From Roseitalea sp. (lineage in GTDB: Bacteria; Pseudomonadota; Alphaproteobacteria; Rhizobiales; Rhizobiaceae): a stretch of DNA of 64,000 nucleotides. Position numbers and translations under genes: made by a program. Location of the stretch: NCBI GenBank assembly GCA_017642895.1, contig JAEPON010000006.1, positions 124,001 to 188,000 of the forward strand, in the 5' to 3' direction. This document shows positions 30,823 through 41,882 of this stretch, one piece after another. Position 1 is the first letter of the stretch. Each line of letters opens with the position of its first letter. The notes beneath the pieces are model-generated. The model saw only the letters and a list, made by a program, of their open reading frames with translations, searched no databases and was not told where the DNA came from.

Positions 30823-30892
30823 GACGCATCATGTAGCGCCCACTTGTGACAATCAAGCAAAGGCGGCGACGCGCGATCCATGAAGCGGGACT

Positions 30893-31426
30893 TCAGCCTG
30901 CCTTGCCGGCCAAATGGCGGAACATCGCGACAATTTGCCGATAGGCGTCGCGTTTGAAGTCGACGATCGTGTCCGGCAGCGTTTCCATCTCGACCCATTT
31001 CCAGGCATCGAATTCGGGATCATGACCATCGGGCGGCGGGTTGATGCGGATCTCGCTTTCATCGCCGGTGAAGCGGAAGGCGAACCAATGCTGCTCCTGG
31101 CCGCGATATTTGCCCTTCAGCCCGATGCCGATCATGTGCCCCGGCAAGTCGTAGCGGATCGTGCGCGGCGCGCGTTCGATCAGCTCGACCGAGCGCATGC
31201 CGGTCTCCTCATAAAGTTCGCGCCTGGCGGCCGGCAGCGGGTCCTCACCCTTGTCGATCCCGCCTTGCGGCATCTGCCACAAAAGCGGCGAGCCGGAATA
31301 TTCGGTGTTGCCTTCCTTCATCCGGCGACCGACCCAGACCAGGCCCTGCGGGTTGAGAACAAGCAAGCCGGCGCAGGGCCGGTAGGGAAGATCGGCGGGC
31401 GCCCTTGGTTTCGTGCCGCTTGCCAT
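30893..31426 (-). CDS. rppH: RNA pyrophosphohydrolase RppH (IalA family)
   Basis: Nudix hydrolase that removes pyrophosphate from 5'-triphosphate mRNA ends and starts decay. 177 residues. The Nudix box [20 protein letters not shown] lies at 55-74 and is complete. [21 protein letters not shown] and [12 protein letters not shown] are typical of RppH/IalA. Its start is three bases from the end of the deacetylase gene upstream, so they are probably cotranscribed. Confidence 0.92.
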   Translation of the reverse strand: MASGTKPRAPADLPYRPCAGLLVLNPQGLVWVGRRMKEGNTEYSGSPLLWQMPQGGIDKGEDPLPAARRELYEETGMRSVELIERAPRTIRYDLPGHMIGIGLKGKYRGQEQHWFAFRFTGDESEIRINPPPDGHDPEFDAWKWVEMETLPDTIVDFKRDAYRQIVAMFRHLAGKAG

Positions 31427-31429
31427 CGG

Positions 31430-32659
31430 TCATTGCCTCCGGTTGGCCAGTGCCGCCACGCCGACGATCTGAAAACCCCGCTTCTTGGCGTCATTGGCCC
31501 AGTCGGCGACCGTCGCGACGGTCAGTTCCAGCGCCGAACCGCTGCCCGCTGCATAGCCCCGTGCCGTCGCCAGTTCTTCGAGCGCCTTCAGCCTCTTTTC
31601 GATGTCGTCGCGGCTCTGCGAGGCGTCGATGACCATGTCCGCCCGCAGATAGGGAACACCGGTTTGCGCGGCGGCCGAGGACAGTCCGGCACCGCCGGCC
31701 GTGCCATCATTGAAGAACAGGAGCCCGCGATAGGACAGATCGCCCAGCACCGGCGCCATGGCGGTCCCGTCGCCGGCAAAGCGCGCGCCCATATAGTTCA
31801 TCACGCCGGTATAATTGGTCAGCCGGCCCAATGCCCAGTGCAGGTTTTCAAGATTGGTTTCCGCCGACGAGGCTAGCCGCAGCGTGCGCGGGCCCGGATT
31901 GATCTCCGGATAGCCGAACGGTTCCATCGGCACCTGGACCAGCAGTTCATGCCCCTTCTTGCGTGCCTCGCGCATCCAGCGCCCGAGCGAATTGCCTGTC
32001 GGCGCGAAGGCCAGCGTGATCTCGGGCGGCAGCGTTTCGATTGCGCGCTGGCTTCCGGTCTGCGACAGGCCGAGCCCGCCAATGACGATCGCGATCCGCT
32101 TGCCCTGATCGCCTGCCCATGGCCGTGCGTAGATGTCCATCGGCCGGCGGCCATTGTCGGTGCGCACGGGCAAGGCCCCGAACGCGCTGTCCTCCAGCGC
32201 GGCATCTTCGGGCAGGTGCGCAATGCGGAGCGGTTGGCCGACATTGGCCGCAGCGGGATCGCGGACCGTGATGATCTTCGGCCCGCCGGGCGACACGCTG
32301 GCGCCATCATCGTCGAAGGTGGGAAGCGGCAGGTCGGGCGTTCGGCTGTTTGCCTGTCCTTCGCCATAGACGATCTGGACGTCGCTGCTGCCGGTTTGTC
32401 CTGCCTGTTGCGCGCCGACCGCGCCGGTCGTCATCTGCGTATCCGGGTCTGCGCTGGCCGGTTCTGGCAATGTCGCAAGGACGGTCTGCGGCGCAGTGTC
32501 CGGCGCAAGCATGACGGCGATGTTCCCGGCGATCATCAAAGCCGTCAGCGTGGATGCCGCGACAAGGCCAAAACGGCTGCCGCCGGGACCGCTGCGGCGT
32601 TGCCGTTGGGGTTCGCGTCTGGGTCTGTCGCTGCCGAGCGGCGCATGAAGATCGGTCAT
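31430..32659 (-). CDS. Divergent polysaccharide deacetylase family protein (YibQ/DUF610)
   Basis: 409-residue envelope protein. A basic N-terminus (SDRPRREPQRQRRSG) precedes one membrane helix (about 34-53) and a long low-complexity linker. The deacetylase-like barrel starts near KRIAIVIGGLGLSQTGSQRAIETLP and continues through LVQVPMEPFGYPEINPGPRTL and TGVMNYMGARFAG. The family is linked to cell-envelope work in many proteobacteria, and it sits next to envC/ctpA here. Active-site completeness is not clear. Confidence 0.85.
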   Translation of the reverse strand: MTDLHAPLGSDRPRREPQRQRRSGPGGSRFGLVAASTLTALMIAGNIAVMLAPDTAPQTVLATLPEPASADPDTQMTTGAVGAQQAGQTGSSDVQIVYGEGQANSRTPDLPLPTFDDDGASVSPGGPKIITVRDPAAANVGQPLRIAHLPEDAALEDSAFGALPVRTDNGRRPMDIYARPWAGDQGKRIAIVIGGLGLSQTGSQRAIETLPPEITLAFAPTGNSLGRWMREARKKGHELLVQVPMEPFGYPEINPGPRTLRLASSAETNLENLHWALGRLTNYTGVMNYMGARFAGDGTAMAPVLGDLSYRGLLFFNDGTAGGAGLSSAAAQTGVPYLRADMVIDASQSRDDIEKRLKALEELATARGYAAGSGSALELTVATVADWANDAKKRGFQIVGVAALANRRQ

Positions 32660-32694
32660 CGAGCGGTTCCGAACCAGGGCATCGGATAGCGAAT

Positions 32695-32721
32695 CAAAAA
32701 GGCCACCGCGGGACGGTGGCC
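32695..32721 (-). terminator. Rho-independent terminator after ctpA
   Basis: Minus-strand GGCCACC/GGTGGCC stem with a six-base loop, then TTTTT. It lies 56 bases past the ctpA stop and before the deacetylase gene, so it separates the envC-ctpA and deacetylase-rppH units. Confidence 0.8.
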
Positions 32722-32776
32722 TTCCAGTCTATGGTTCGCGGGCCGTTTGGCAATGCCCAGCCATTTGGACGTCGTG

Positions 32777-34114
32777 TCAGTTGGGCAAGGCGGATGACGG
32801 ATCGGCCGGGAAGGCGGCGTGGGCCTCCTCGCCGCGCAAAAGCGACAAGGCATATTGCAACTGATCATCCTCCAAGGCGTCCTGGGGCACATAGGCGACC
32901 GAGCCCGAGCCACCCTCATCCTCCTCTTCGCCCTGGATATGGCCGCGAAGGTCGGATTCGCCGCGCGCCAGCTCGTCTTCACGGTCGCGCAACTCTTCGG
33001 GCAGGGTCTGGCCGACCTCGATATCGGGCGTAATGCCCTTGCCCTGGATCGAGGTGCCGGCGGGCGTGTAGTAGAGCGCGGTCGTCAGCCGCAGTGCGCC
33101 GGCTTCGCCAAGCGGAATGATGGTCTGAACCGAGCCCTTGCCGAAGGATTGCGTGCCGACAACCGTCGCCCGGCGATGATCCTGCAGCGCACCGGCCACG
33201 ATTTCGGACGCCGATGCCGAACCGCCATTGATCAGGACGACGATCGGCTTGCCCTCGATCAGATCGCCGCCGCGCGCCGAAAAGCGCCGGCTGTCACGGT
33301 CGTCGCGGCCGCGCGTCGATACGATCAGGCCCTTGTCGAGAAATGCATCTGAAATGTTGATCGCCTGGTCGAGCAGCCCGCCCGGGTTCAGGCGCAGGTC
33401 AAGCACGAGCCCTTTCATGTCGTCCTCGCCGATTTCCTCGACAAGCTGGTCGATGCCGTCGCGCAGATCGTCAAAGGTCTGTTCGCTGAAGGAGATGACC
33501 CGCATATAGCCGATATCGCCCTCGGCGCGGAACTTGACCGCCTGCAACTTGATGATGTCGCGGATGATCGTGATATCGAGCGGTGCATCAACGCCTTCGC
33601 GCAGGATCGTCAGTTCGATCGGCGTGTTGACCGGGCCGCGCATCTTTTCGACCGCCTCCTGAAGGGTCAGGCCGCGCACTTCCTCGCCGTCGATTGCGGA
33701 AATGTAGTCGCCTGCCAGAACGCCCGCTTCCTCGGCCGGTGTGCCGTACATCGGCGTGATCACCTTGACCAGTTCGTCTTCCATGGTGACTTCGATGCCA
33801 AGGCCGCCGAACTCGCCGCGCGTCTGGGTGCGCATGTCCTCGGCGTCCTCGGCGTTCAGGAAGGAGGAATGCGGATCGAGCGAGGTCAACATGCCGTTGA
33901 TCGCGTTCTCGATCAGCTCTTTTTCCTGGGGTTCTTCGACATAGTTGGCGCGCACGCGCTCGAAAATGTCGCCGAAGATGGCAAGCTGCCGGTAGGTTTC
34001 GCTGCCGGCCGCGTTGGCGCTCATCATGGGCTGGCCGGCAACCAGCAGCGTCGTTGCGGCACCGACAAGGGCGCCGGCGAACAAAAGGCTCGCTCTTCTA
34101 AACATCTGCGTCAT
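32777..34114 (-). CDS. ctpA: S41 family carboxy-terminal processing protease CtpA
   Basis: Periplasmic or membrane-attached serine protease of 445 residues. The signal peptide (MTQMFRRASLLFAGALVGAA) is followed by the PDZ domain (about 95-170, EFGGLGIEVTMEDELVKVI) and the S41 core. The catalytic serine is in NGGSASASEIVAGAL and the lysine in TQSFGKGSVQT. The start at 34114 follows AAGGAC and overlaps the envC stop by four bases. Pairing with an EnvC-like activator suggests control of peptidoglycan hydrolysis. Confidence 0.93.
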   Translation of the reverse strand: MTQMFRRASLLFAGALVGAATTLLVAGQPMMSANAAGSETYRQLAIFGDIFERVRANYVEEPQEKELIENAINGMLTSLDPHSSFLNAEDAEDMRTQTRGEFGGLGIEVTMEDELVKVITPMYGTPAEEAGVLAGDYISAIDGEEVRGLTLQEAVEKMRGPVNTPIELTILREGVDAPLDITIIRDIIKLQAVKFRAEGDIGYMRVISFSEQTFDDLRDGIDQLVEEIGEDDMKGLVLDLRLNPGGLLDQAINISDAFLDKGLIVSTRGRDDRDSRRFSARGGDLIEGKPIVVLINGGSASASEIVAGALQDHRRATVVGTQSFGKGSVQTIIPLGEAGALRLTTALYYTPAGTSIQGKGITPDIEVGQTLPEELRDREDELARGESDLRGHIQGEEEDEGGSGSVAYVPQDALEDDQLQYALSLLRGEEAHAAFPADPSSALPN

Positions 34115-35559
34115 GTCCTTCCTGTACCGGCGCGTTCCCACCATCGGGCGGGATCGACCGGATTTCCATCTTTCCGGAACTCAACATAGAGCGTCGGACT
34201 GTCGTTTTCAGCGGCGGCGGCGGTCACACCGGCAAGACGTATCGATCCCATGATCCCGACCGGCTCGCCGCCAGCGACGAACTGGCCTTTCGACACCTCG
34301 ATCCGGTCCATACCTGCCAATACCATATGATACCCGTTGCCCGCGTCCAGTATCAAAAGATTACCATATGCGCGAAACGGTCCCGCATAAAGCACCCAGC
34401 CATCGGCCGGCGCGGTCACGATTGCGTCAGCACTGGTCTGCATCGTGTCGCCGCGGGCGATGCTGCCAAGTCCGTCATCGTCGCCAAATGCGGTGATTGT
34501 ACGGCCCGCGACGGGCCGTTCAAGTTGGCCGGTCAGTTGCGCGAAGGGCATCGACGGCGCGATCCGGGTTTGCCGGGCGGCCAGTTCCTCGGCGCGTTGG
34601 CGGCTGGCTTCGAGCCGCTCGCGCGCGGCTTCTTCGGCCTGTCGCGCCGCCTCGAGCCGCTCGCGGGCAATGCGCTCTTCGCTTTCGCGCGCTTCGCGCT
34701 CGGCGTCGAGACGGGCCTGCCGCGCTTCGCGCTCGGCGCGTTCCGCCTCGATCCTGGCGCGTTCGGCGGCGGCGCGCGCCGCTTCGATATCGGCTTCCAG
34801 CGACATGATCAGGGTCTGCAAATCCTCGGCCTGGGCGGCCAGCGCCGCCAGCCGTTCGCGCTCGGCGGCCAGCGTCCCGGCCGCTTCTTGTTCCAAAGCG
34901 CGTTTTTCCTCGACAAGAACGGTCAGTCGCGCCTGTTCCTCGGCCTGCTCGCCGCGGGCGGTTTCCAGCCGTGTGCGCTCATCGGCGATTGTCGCCGTCA
35001 ACTGGCCCAGTTCTTCGAGATCGGTGGCCAGCCGGGCGGTCTGGGTTCGCATTTCCGGAACCACCGCACCGAGCAGGATGGCGCTGCGCACCGACGACAG
35101 GGCGTCGTCGGGCGTCACCAGGATCGCCGGTGGCGGGTTGAGGCCCATGCGCTGCAACGCCGCAAGCACCTCTGCCAGAAGCGCGCGTCGCTCCCAAAGG
35201 CTGGCGCGGACGTCGGCGGCGTCTTGTTGGAGGGTGCCGAGCCGGTTTTCCAGCGCGATGATGTCAAGGCTCAGCTTGCGCTCGGTCTTGGCCGCCGCGA
35301 TCAAAGCCGTGGTGATCGCTGCGCGGTCGGTACGGATCGCTTCGATCTCACGTGCAAGCGCCGCCGCCCGCTCCTCGGAAACGCCGCGTTCCTGAAGGAT
35401 GCGGTCAAGTTCGCCCACCGACCGGCCGAGCCGCTGCTCCATGTCGGTGGTGACCGTATCACTGTCGGTCTCGCCCGCCGGCTGTGCAAAGACCGGCATT
35501 GCCAGCGACGGAGCGAGCAGAACGGTCATCAATGTCCATATTGCTGTCGCGCGTCGCAT
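34111..35559 (-). CDS. EnvC-like murein hydrolase activator (degenerate M23/LytM domain)
   Basis: 482-residue periplasmic protein. A signal peptide (MRRATAIWTLMTVLLAPSLA, cut near VFAQ) leads into a long coiled coil (about 30-340, very rich in A/E/R). A C-terminal LytM-fold domain follows (ITAFGDDDGLGSIARGDTMQ, GPFRAYGNLLILDAGNGYHMVLAGM). The M23 zinc ligands are not intact: the usual HxH appears as HMVLAGM and the Hx3D motif is missing. It thus fits an activator of amidases and not an enzyme. The start at 35559 is chosen for the signal peptide. Confidence 0.85.
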   Translation of the reverse strand: MRRATAIWTLMTVLLAPSLAMPVFAQPAGETDSDTVTTDMEQRLGRSVGELDRILQERGVSEERAAALAREIEAIRTDRAAITTALIAAAKTERKLSLDIIALENRLGTLQQDAADVRASLWERRALLAEVLAALQRMGLNPPPAILVTPDDALSSVRSAILLGAVVPEMRTQTARLATDLEELGQLTATIADERTRLETARGEQAEEQARLTVLVEEKRALEQEAAGTLAAERERLAALAAQAEDLQTLIMSLEADIEAARAAAERARIEAERAEREARQARLDAEREARESEERIARERLEAARQAEEAARERLEASRQRAEELAARQTRIAPSMPFAQLTGQLERPVAGRTITAFGDDDGLGSIARGDTMQTSADAIVTAPADGWVLYAGPFRAYGNLLILDAGNGYHMVLAGMDRIEVSKGQFVAGGEPVGIMGSIRLAGVTAAAAENDSPTLYVEFRKDGNPVDPARWWERAGTGRT

Positions 35560-35662
35560 CGATTCGTTGTCGTCTCCGGCCGAATCACATCGGTCTCGTG
35601 CGGCACTATCGGCCCTGCCGGACGGCGCGCAAACCCGCAATTGTGCTGTAGCGCCGGCGCCA

Positions 35663-36148
35663 TCAATGCCGGTGATAGGGGTGTCCGGCAAGGATCGAGG
35701 CGGCGCGGTAGAGCTGTTCGGCAACCAGAATGCGCGCGATCTGGTGCGGCCAGGTCATCCGGCCCAACGAGATGGCCAGGTCTGCCTTCCCAAGAACGGC
35801 CCGTGCATGACCGTCCGGGCCGCCGATCGCAAACAGGGCGCGCTTGCGGCCATCGTCGCGCTGGCGGGCGATCCAGTTGGCAAAATCTTCCGACGAAAGC
35901 ATCTTGCCGCCTTCGTGGAATGCGACCAGCGCGGTTGAGCGGTCTTCGGCCAGCGACAGGCAGTGGGCGCCCTCATCGGCCTTGCGCCGGTCGGCGTCGC
36001 CGGCACGGCTTTCGGCGATCTCCGTGACGCCGGAAAATGTCAGGCCGACGGATGGTCCAGCCTTCTCCAGCCGGCCGAGATAGCGGCCGGTCAGTTCACG
36101 CTCGGGTCCGTTTTTCATGCGACCGACGGCAAAGACAATCAGCTGCAT
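35663..36148 (-). CDS. rlmH: 23S rRNA (pseudouridine1915-N3)-methyltransferase RlmH
   Basis: SPOUT methyltransferase acting on helix 69 of assembled ribosomes. 161 residues; start at MQLIVFAVGRMKNGPERELTG. LIAGPDGH-type motif appears as FAIGGPDGHA, followed by ISLGRMTWPHQIARILVAEQLYRA, and the protein ends GHPYHRH. It lies between rsfS and envC. Confidence 0.93.
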   Translation of the reverse strand: MQLIVFAVGRMKNGPERELTGRYLGRLEKAGPSVGLTFSGVTEIAESRAGDADRRKADEGAHCLSLAEDRSTALVAFHEGGKMLSSEDFANWIARQRDDGRKRALFAIGGPDGHARAVLGKADLAISLGRMTWPHQIARILVAEQLYRAASILAGHPYHRH

Positions 36149-36186
36149 GACAACACGGTCCGGTGCGGATGTTCGGCCAGCGCTGC

Positions 36187-36600
36187 CTAGTGCAGCGTGC
36201 CCGCGTCCGCCTGCTTGTCTTCCGACCACATTTTTTCGAGCGCGTAGAACTCACGCACTTCGGGACGGAATATGTGGACGATGACATCGCCGGTGTCGAT
36301 CAGCACCCAGTCGGCGGCCGACAGGCCCTCGACCTTGGATGTGCCAAAGCCTCCATCCTTCAGCGCCCGCAGCAGGTGGTCGGCGACCGCACTGACGTGA
36401 CGGTGCGACCGGCCGGACGCGATGACCATATGGTCTGCGAGGGCGGACTTGCCTTGGATGTCGAGCGAGACGATGTCCTCGGCCTTCGAATCGTCGAGAC
36501 TGGCCAGGACGGTTTGCAAAATCTGCTCCGCAACGGCGCGGCCGTGTGGATCAGATGGCGAAGGCCGGGTTTCAGCCTTCTTCAGGGTCTGTGTTCTCAA
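36187..36600 (-). CDS. rsfS: Ribosomal silencing factor RsfS
   Basis: Binds uL14 and blocks subunit joining in starvation. The conserved domain runs from AEQILQTVLASLDDSKAEDIV through VIASGRSHRHVSAVADHLL, WVLIDTGDVIVHIF and REFYALEKMWS. I chose a TTG at 36600 because AAAGGAAG precedes it by a few bases. This gives 137 residues, near the usual size. An ATG at 36684 would add 28 residues of poor quality. Upstream neighbour is nadD, as in other members of the order. Confidence 0.88.
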   Translation of the reverse strand: MRTQTLKKAETRPSPSDPHGRAVAEQILQTVLASLDDSKAEDIVSLDIQGKSALADHMVIASGRSHRHVSAVADHLLRALKDGGFGTSKVEGLSAADWVLIDTGDVIVHIFRPEVREFYALEKMWSEDKQADAGTLH

Positions 36601-36705
36601 GAGCTTCCTTTCAGTGAACACGGAACAGGCGGGCGATTCGCTGCCCGCACCCGTAAAATAGTCACGGGTACCTGACAGTTTCAAGACAAGTTGGTTTACC
36701 GTCCG

Positions 36706-37338
36706 TTAACCCTCGGCCCGGCCGGCACGGATCGCCGTCGAGGACAATGGGGAGCGCGGGCCGTGCACAAAGGTCCATGCGGGCGGATCGAGCCGCGGCA
36801 GAAGGGCGGCATCACCCTCGTCGATGCGCGCATGCGAGAACGCCTTGGCCATCACCGACGACAAGAAGGAAAGTGTCGAACCGGGGCGGTCGATCACCGC
36901 GATCGGGAAGGTCATGGCGATGACCCGCCAGTCCTGCCAATGGTGGAACGTCGCCAGATTGTCGGCGCCCATGATCCACACGAAACGCACGCCCGGATTG
37001 CGCGTCTTGACCAGCGCCAGCGTTTGGGCGGTGTACTGGACATTGTGGCCAGCCTCGAACGCGGTGACCTTGACGCGCGGATCGTCATTGATCGCCTCGC
37101 ACCAGGCGATGCGCGCCGCCAGCGATGGCAGGCCGGCATTTTGCTTGAGCGGATTGCCCGGCGTGACCATCCACCAGAGCTGGTCGAGCCCGATCCGGCG
37201 CAGCGCCAGTTCGGCGACCAGCAGATGGCCGTCATGGGGCGGGTTGAACGACCCCCCGAACAGGCCGACGCTCATGCCCGGCTCCACATGCGGCATCCGC
37301 AGGTGCTGGCGGCTGACGCCGGCATGGTCGAACATCAT
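36706..37338 (-). CDS. nadD: Nicotinate-nucleotide adenylyltransferase NadD
   Basis: Makes deamido-NAD from nicotinate mononucleotide and ATP. About 210 residues. The nucleotidyltransferase signature VGLFGGSFNPPHDGHLLVAELALRR carries the HxGH motif. WWMVTPGNPLK, FVWIMGADNLATFHHWQDW and the C-terminal SSTAIRAG (ISSTxIR type) follow. The ATG at 37338 is preceded by GAGGGGA; a second ATG follows at 37335. Confidence 0.94.
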   Translation of the reverse strand: MMFDHAGVSRQHLRMPHVEPGMSVGLFGGSFNPPHDGHLLVAELALRRIGLDQLWWMVTPGNPLKQNAGLPSLAARIAWCEAINDDPRVKVTAFEAGHNVQYTAQTLALVKTRNPGVRFVWIMGADNLATFHHWQDWRVIAMTFPIAVIDRPGSTLSFLSSVMAKAFSHARIDEGDAALLPRLDPPAWTFVHGPRSPLSSTAIRAGRAEG

Positions 37339-37381
37339 GGCTGTCGGGGTCCCCTCTGGCCCGGCCAGGGCCGGACAGCGG

Positions 37382-38668
37382 CTATGGCCGGGTCTGGCCG
37401 GAGCCGTGCACCCGGTACTTGAACGAGGTGAGTTGCTCGACGCCGACCGGTCCGCGCGCATGCATCTTGCCGGTGGCGATGCCGATTTCGGCGCCCATGC
37501 CGAATTCGCCGCCATCGGCGAACTGGGTCGACGCGTTGTGCAGAATGATCGCCGAATCGATCTCGGTCATGAAGCGATCGACCGCCGCCCGGTCCTCGGC
37601 GATGATCGCCTCGGTGTGATTGGAGGAATAGCGGCCGATATGGCCTATGGCGCCGCCGACCCCGTCGACAAGGGCGACGGAAATGATCGTGTCGAGATAT
37701 TCCGTGGTCCAGTCGGCTTCGGTGGCCGGCGTGGCCTTGGGCCATGCCGCAACGACATCAGCATCGCCGCGTATCGCGCAGCCCGCCGCATCGAGCGTAT
37801 CGAGGATCGGCGTCAGCATTGTCTGCGCTGCGACACGGTCGATCAGCAATGTCTCGGCGGCGCCGCAAATGCCGGTGCGGCGCATCTTCGAGTTGACGAC
37901 CAGATCGGCGGCCATGCCGGGATCGGCCGATGCGTCCACATAGACGTGGCACAGCCCTTCCAGATGGGCAAAGACCGGCACGCGCGCATCGCTCTGCACC
38001 CGCTCGACCAGGCTGCGGCCGCCACGCGGAACGATCACGTCCACCGCGCCGCCAAGACCCTTGAGCATCTCGCCGACCGCCGCCCGGTCGGTGACCGGCA
38101 CAAGCTGGATCGCATCGGCCGGCAAGTCCGCCGCCTGCAAACCGTCCAGCAGGCAGGCGTGGATGGCGCGTGATGAATTGACCGAATCCGAGCCGCCGCG
38201 CAGGACCACCGCATTGCCGGCCTTCAGGCACAGCGCGCCGGCATCGGCGGTGACATTGGGTCGGCTTTCATAAATCACGCCGATCACGCCGAGCGGCGTG
38301 CGCACCCGCTCAATGTGCAGGCCGTTCGGCCGGTCCCATTGCGCGATGATCGAGCCGACGGGATCATCCAGCGCGGCGATCGCACGAATGCCGTCGGCCA
38401 TCGCCTTGACGCGATCGGGATCGAGCTGAAGCCGGTCCAGAAACGATCCGGCAAGACCGGCAGCCCGGCCCGCTTCCATGTCGATTTCGTTGGCGGCGAG
38501 GATCGCACCTTCCGACGCAACGATCGCATCGGCCATCGCATGCAGCGCGGCGTTTTTCTGCTCCGGCGCGGCAAACGCCAATGGTGCGGACGCCGCTTTC
38601 GCCCGTGCACCCATATCGGCCATCAGGGCCGCAATATCGATGTTGGCATTGTCCGCGCGCGTCAGCAT
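37382..38668 (-). CDS. proA: Glutamate-5-semialdehyde dehydrogenase (gamma-glutamyl phosphate reductase)
   Basis: Second step of proline synthesis. 428 residues of the aldehyde dehydrogenase fold. The active-site cysteine is in [48 protein letters not shown] is the typical ProA cofactor region. It lies 62 bp after proB and before nadD in one same-strand run. Confidence 0.95.
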   Translation of the reverse strand: MLTRADNANIDIAALMADMGARAKAASAPLAFAAPEQKNAALHAMADAIVASEGAILAANEIDMEAGRAAGLAGSFLDRLQLDPDRVKAMADGIRAIAALDDPVGSIIAQWDRPNGLHIERVRTPLGVIGVIYESRPNVTADAGALCLKAGNAVVLRGGSDSVNSSRAIHACLLDGLQAADLPADAIQLVPVTDRAAVGEMLKGLGGAVDVIVPRGGRSLVERVQSDARVPVFAHLEGLCHVYVDASADPGMAADLVVNSKMRRTGICGAAETLLIDRVAAQTMLTPILDTLDAAGCAIRGDADVVAAWPKATPATEADWTTEYLDTIISVALVDGVGGAIGHIGRYSSNHTEAIIAEDRAAVDRFMTEIDSAIILHNASTQFADGGEFGMGAEIGIATGKMHARGPVGVEQLTSFKYRVHGSGQTRP

Positions 38669-38730
38669 GGCGTTATCCTCGTCTGCACGCGGTCTTTTAC
38701 ATGGCGCGTCCGGCAAGGGCAATGTGGCGG

Positions 38731-39849
38731 TCAGCCGCTCGCGCCCATCACCAGATCGTCCCGGTGAACCATGGCGGCGCGCGGCGGATGGCCCAAAACA
38801 GCCTCGATTTCCGGCGTTTTCCGGCCGGCGACCAGGCGCGCTTCGTGCGCGTCATAGGCGGCAAGGCCGCGCGCCACCTCGCCGCCGGCCTCATGCAGGA
38901 TGGCGACCGTGTCGCCGCGCGCAAAATCGCCATCGACATGCTTGACGCCGGCCGGCAGCAGCGACTTGCCGTCCCTAAGGGCCTTGACCGCGCCGGCATC
39001 GACCGTCAGCGTGCCCCGCGGTTCCAGCTTGCCGGCGATCCAGCCCTTCCACGCGGACACGGGCGCACTGGATGCGTCAAACCAGGTCGCGCGACTGCCC
39101 TGTTCGAGTTGCCGTAGCGGATGGTCGATGGTGCCGCGCGTGATCACCATCGCGGTGCCCGCGGTCGTCGCAATCCGCGCCGCCTCAATCTTGGTGCGCA
39201 TGCCGCCGCGGGCCGTCTCGGACGCCGATTCGCCGGCCATGGCCTCGATCTCCGGCGTGACAGCGGCAACATGGGCGATGTGGGTGGCGTCCGGATTGCG
39301 CGCCGGCGGAGCGGTGTAGAGCCCGTCCACATCAGACAGCAAAACCAGCAGATCGGCGTTCATCATCACCGCGACGCGCGCGGCCAGCCGGTCATTGTCG
39401 CCGTAGCGGATCTCGCTGGTCGCCACCGTGTCGTTCTCATTGATGACCGGGATCGCGCCGAACTTCAAAAGCGCGCCGATGGTGGCCCGGGCATTGAGAT
39501 AGCGGCGACGGGTTTCGGTATCATCGAGTGTGACGAGCACCTGTCCGGTGGTGATCGCATGCCTGCCGAGCGCCGCGTTCCAGGCATGGGCGAGCGCGAT
39601 CTGTCCGGTGGCGGCGGCCGCCTGCGTCTCCTCGAGCTTGAGCGGCCCGGCCGGGAGCTTGAGGATCGTCCGTCCAAGCGCGATGGCGCCCGACGAGACC
39701 ACCAGCACCTCGTGACCGCGTTCTGCCAGCGCCGCCAGATCGTCGGCGAGACTGTCGAGCCACTCGCCGCGCAGACCGTCTTTCCGGTCGACCAGAAGGG
39801 CCGAGCCGATCTTGACGGTGATGCGGCGACAGGAGGAAAGCCCGGGCAT
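38731..39849 (-). CDS. proB: Glutamate 5-kinase
   Basis: First and feedback-controlled step of proline synthesis. 372 residues. The amino acid kinase domain ([77 protein letters not shown]) is followed by a C-terminal PUA domain (from about 280). It begins six bases after the obgE stop. Confidence 0.96.
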   Translation of the reverse strand: MPGLSSCRRITVKIGSALLVDRKDGLRGEWLDSLADDLAALAERGHEVLVVSSGAIALGRTILKLPAGPLKLEETQAAAATGQIALAHAWNAALGRHAITTGQVLVTLDDTETRRRYLNARATIGALLKFGAIPVINENDTVATSEIRYGDNDRLAARVAVMMNADLLVLLSDVDGLYTAPPARNPDATHIAHVAAVTPEIEAMAGESASETARGGMRTKIEAARIATTAGTAMVITRGTIDHPLRQLEQGSRATWFDASSAPVSAWKGWIAGKLEPRGTLTVDAGAVKALRDGKSLLPAGVKHVDGDFARGDTVAILHEAGGEVARGLAAYDAHEARLVAGRKTPEIEAVLGHPPRAAMVHRDDLVMGASG

Positions 39850-39855
39850 CTTCGT

Positions 39856-40932
<1,077 letters not shown>

Positions 40933-41038
40933 TTAACGGTCGCCACGATGGGCGCGATACCGTCCATCTGATACGGAGCGCAGTCTGTAGCCCATCGTCT
41001 GCGCGCATGCGAGCAATAATGTCGAAAGGTCGGTCGAG

Positions 41039-41869
41039 ATGACGGTACGTGCGGTTACCTACAACATCCAGTACGGTTTCGGGCTGGATGGTCGATACGA
41101 TCTGGATCGCGTCGTGGACGCGGTGCGCGATGCCGATATCGTCTGCCTGCAGGAAGTCACGCGCGGCTACATCAAAAATGGCGGTGTTGACATGCCCGCG
41201 GCGCTTTTTGACGCATTGCCCGGGCATTTCGGCTGTTTCCATCCGGCCGGCGATCTGGATATGGGCAGCGCACTGGCCGAAGGGCGCGCCGTCAACCGGC
41301 GTTTTCAGTTCGGCAACATGATCCTGTCGCGCTGGCCGCTCACCACCGTGCGCGGCCATCTGCTGCCGCGGACCTGGCGAAAAGACACGCTGAACCTCCA
41401 GCGCGGCGCGTTGGAGGCACAGATATTCACGCCTGCGGGGTTGCTGCGCGTCTACAGTCTGCATCTGGACCATATCGATCCGCGCGAGCGGATGATGCAG
41501 GTGCGTGCGCTGAAGTCGATCGCGCTCGATTTTGCCAAAACCGGTGGGGCGATCAGCGGGGGGCGTTCCTTCGGCGTCGAGGAAATCGACGACAGGGGCG
41601 ATTTTCTGCTGATGGGGGACTTCAATTTCGAGCCCCGAAGCGACGAGTACCGATTGATGACGGAGGATGAATCGATCACCGACGTGACGACCGCCGATCA
41701 GGGCTGGACCTGGCGGACACCCCACGCCGCCGAGAAAACCGAACGTTCACGGCTCGACTATGCGTTCTGCAATTTGGCGCTGGCGCCGCGCATCTCGAAC
41801 CTGCGCATTGATCGCGATGCCGAAGGGTCCGACCATATGCCGGTCTGGGTCGATATTGCCGCCGGATAA
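41039..41869 (+). CDS. Endonuclease/exonuclease/phosphatase family protein
   Basis: 276-residue EEP-fold hydrolase without a signal peptide. Catalytic motifs are TYNIQYG (Asn), CLQEVTR (metal Glu), LMGDFNFEP (Asp, Asn) and the C-terminal SDHMPVW (Asp-His). The substrate could be a nucleic acid, a lipid or another phosphodiester. It is on the plus strand, between obgE and a GNAT gene, where the surrounding housekeeping run is all on the minus strand. Confidence 0.85.
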   Translation: MTVRAVTYNIQYGFGLDGRYDLDRVVDAVRDADIVCLQEVTRGYIKNGGVDMPAALFDALPGHFGCFHPAGDLDMGSALAEGRAVNRRFQFGNMILSRWPLTTVRGHLLPRTWRKDTLNLQRGALEAQIFTPAGLLRVYSLHLDHIDPRERMMQVRALKSIALDFAKTGGAISGGRSFGVEEIDDRGDFLLMGDFNFEPRSDEYRLMTEDESITDVTTADQGWTWRTPHAAEKTERSRLDYAFCNLALAPRISNLRIDRDAEGSDHMPVWVDIAAG

Positions 41870-41882
41870 AGCCCGGCGCCTG

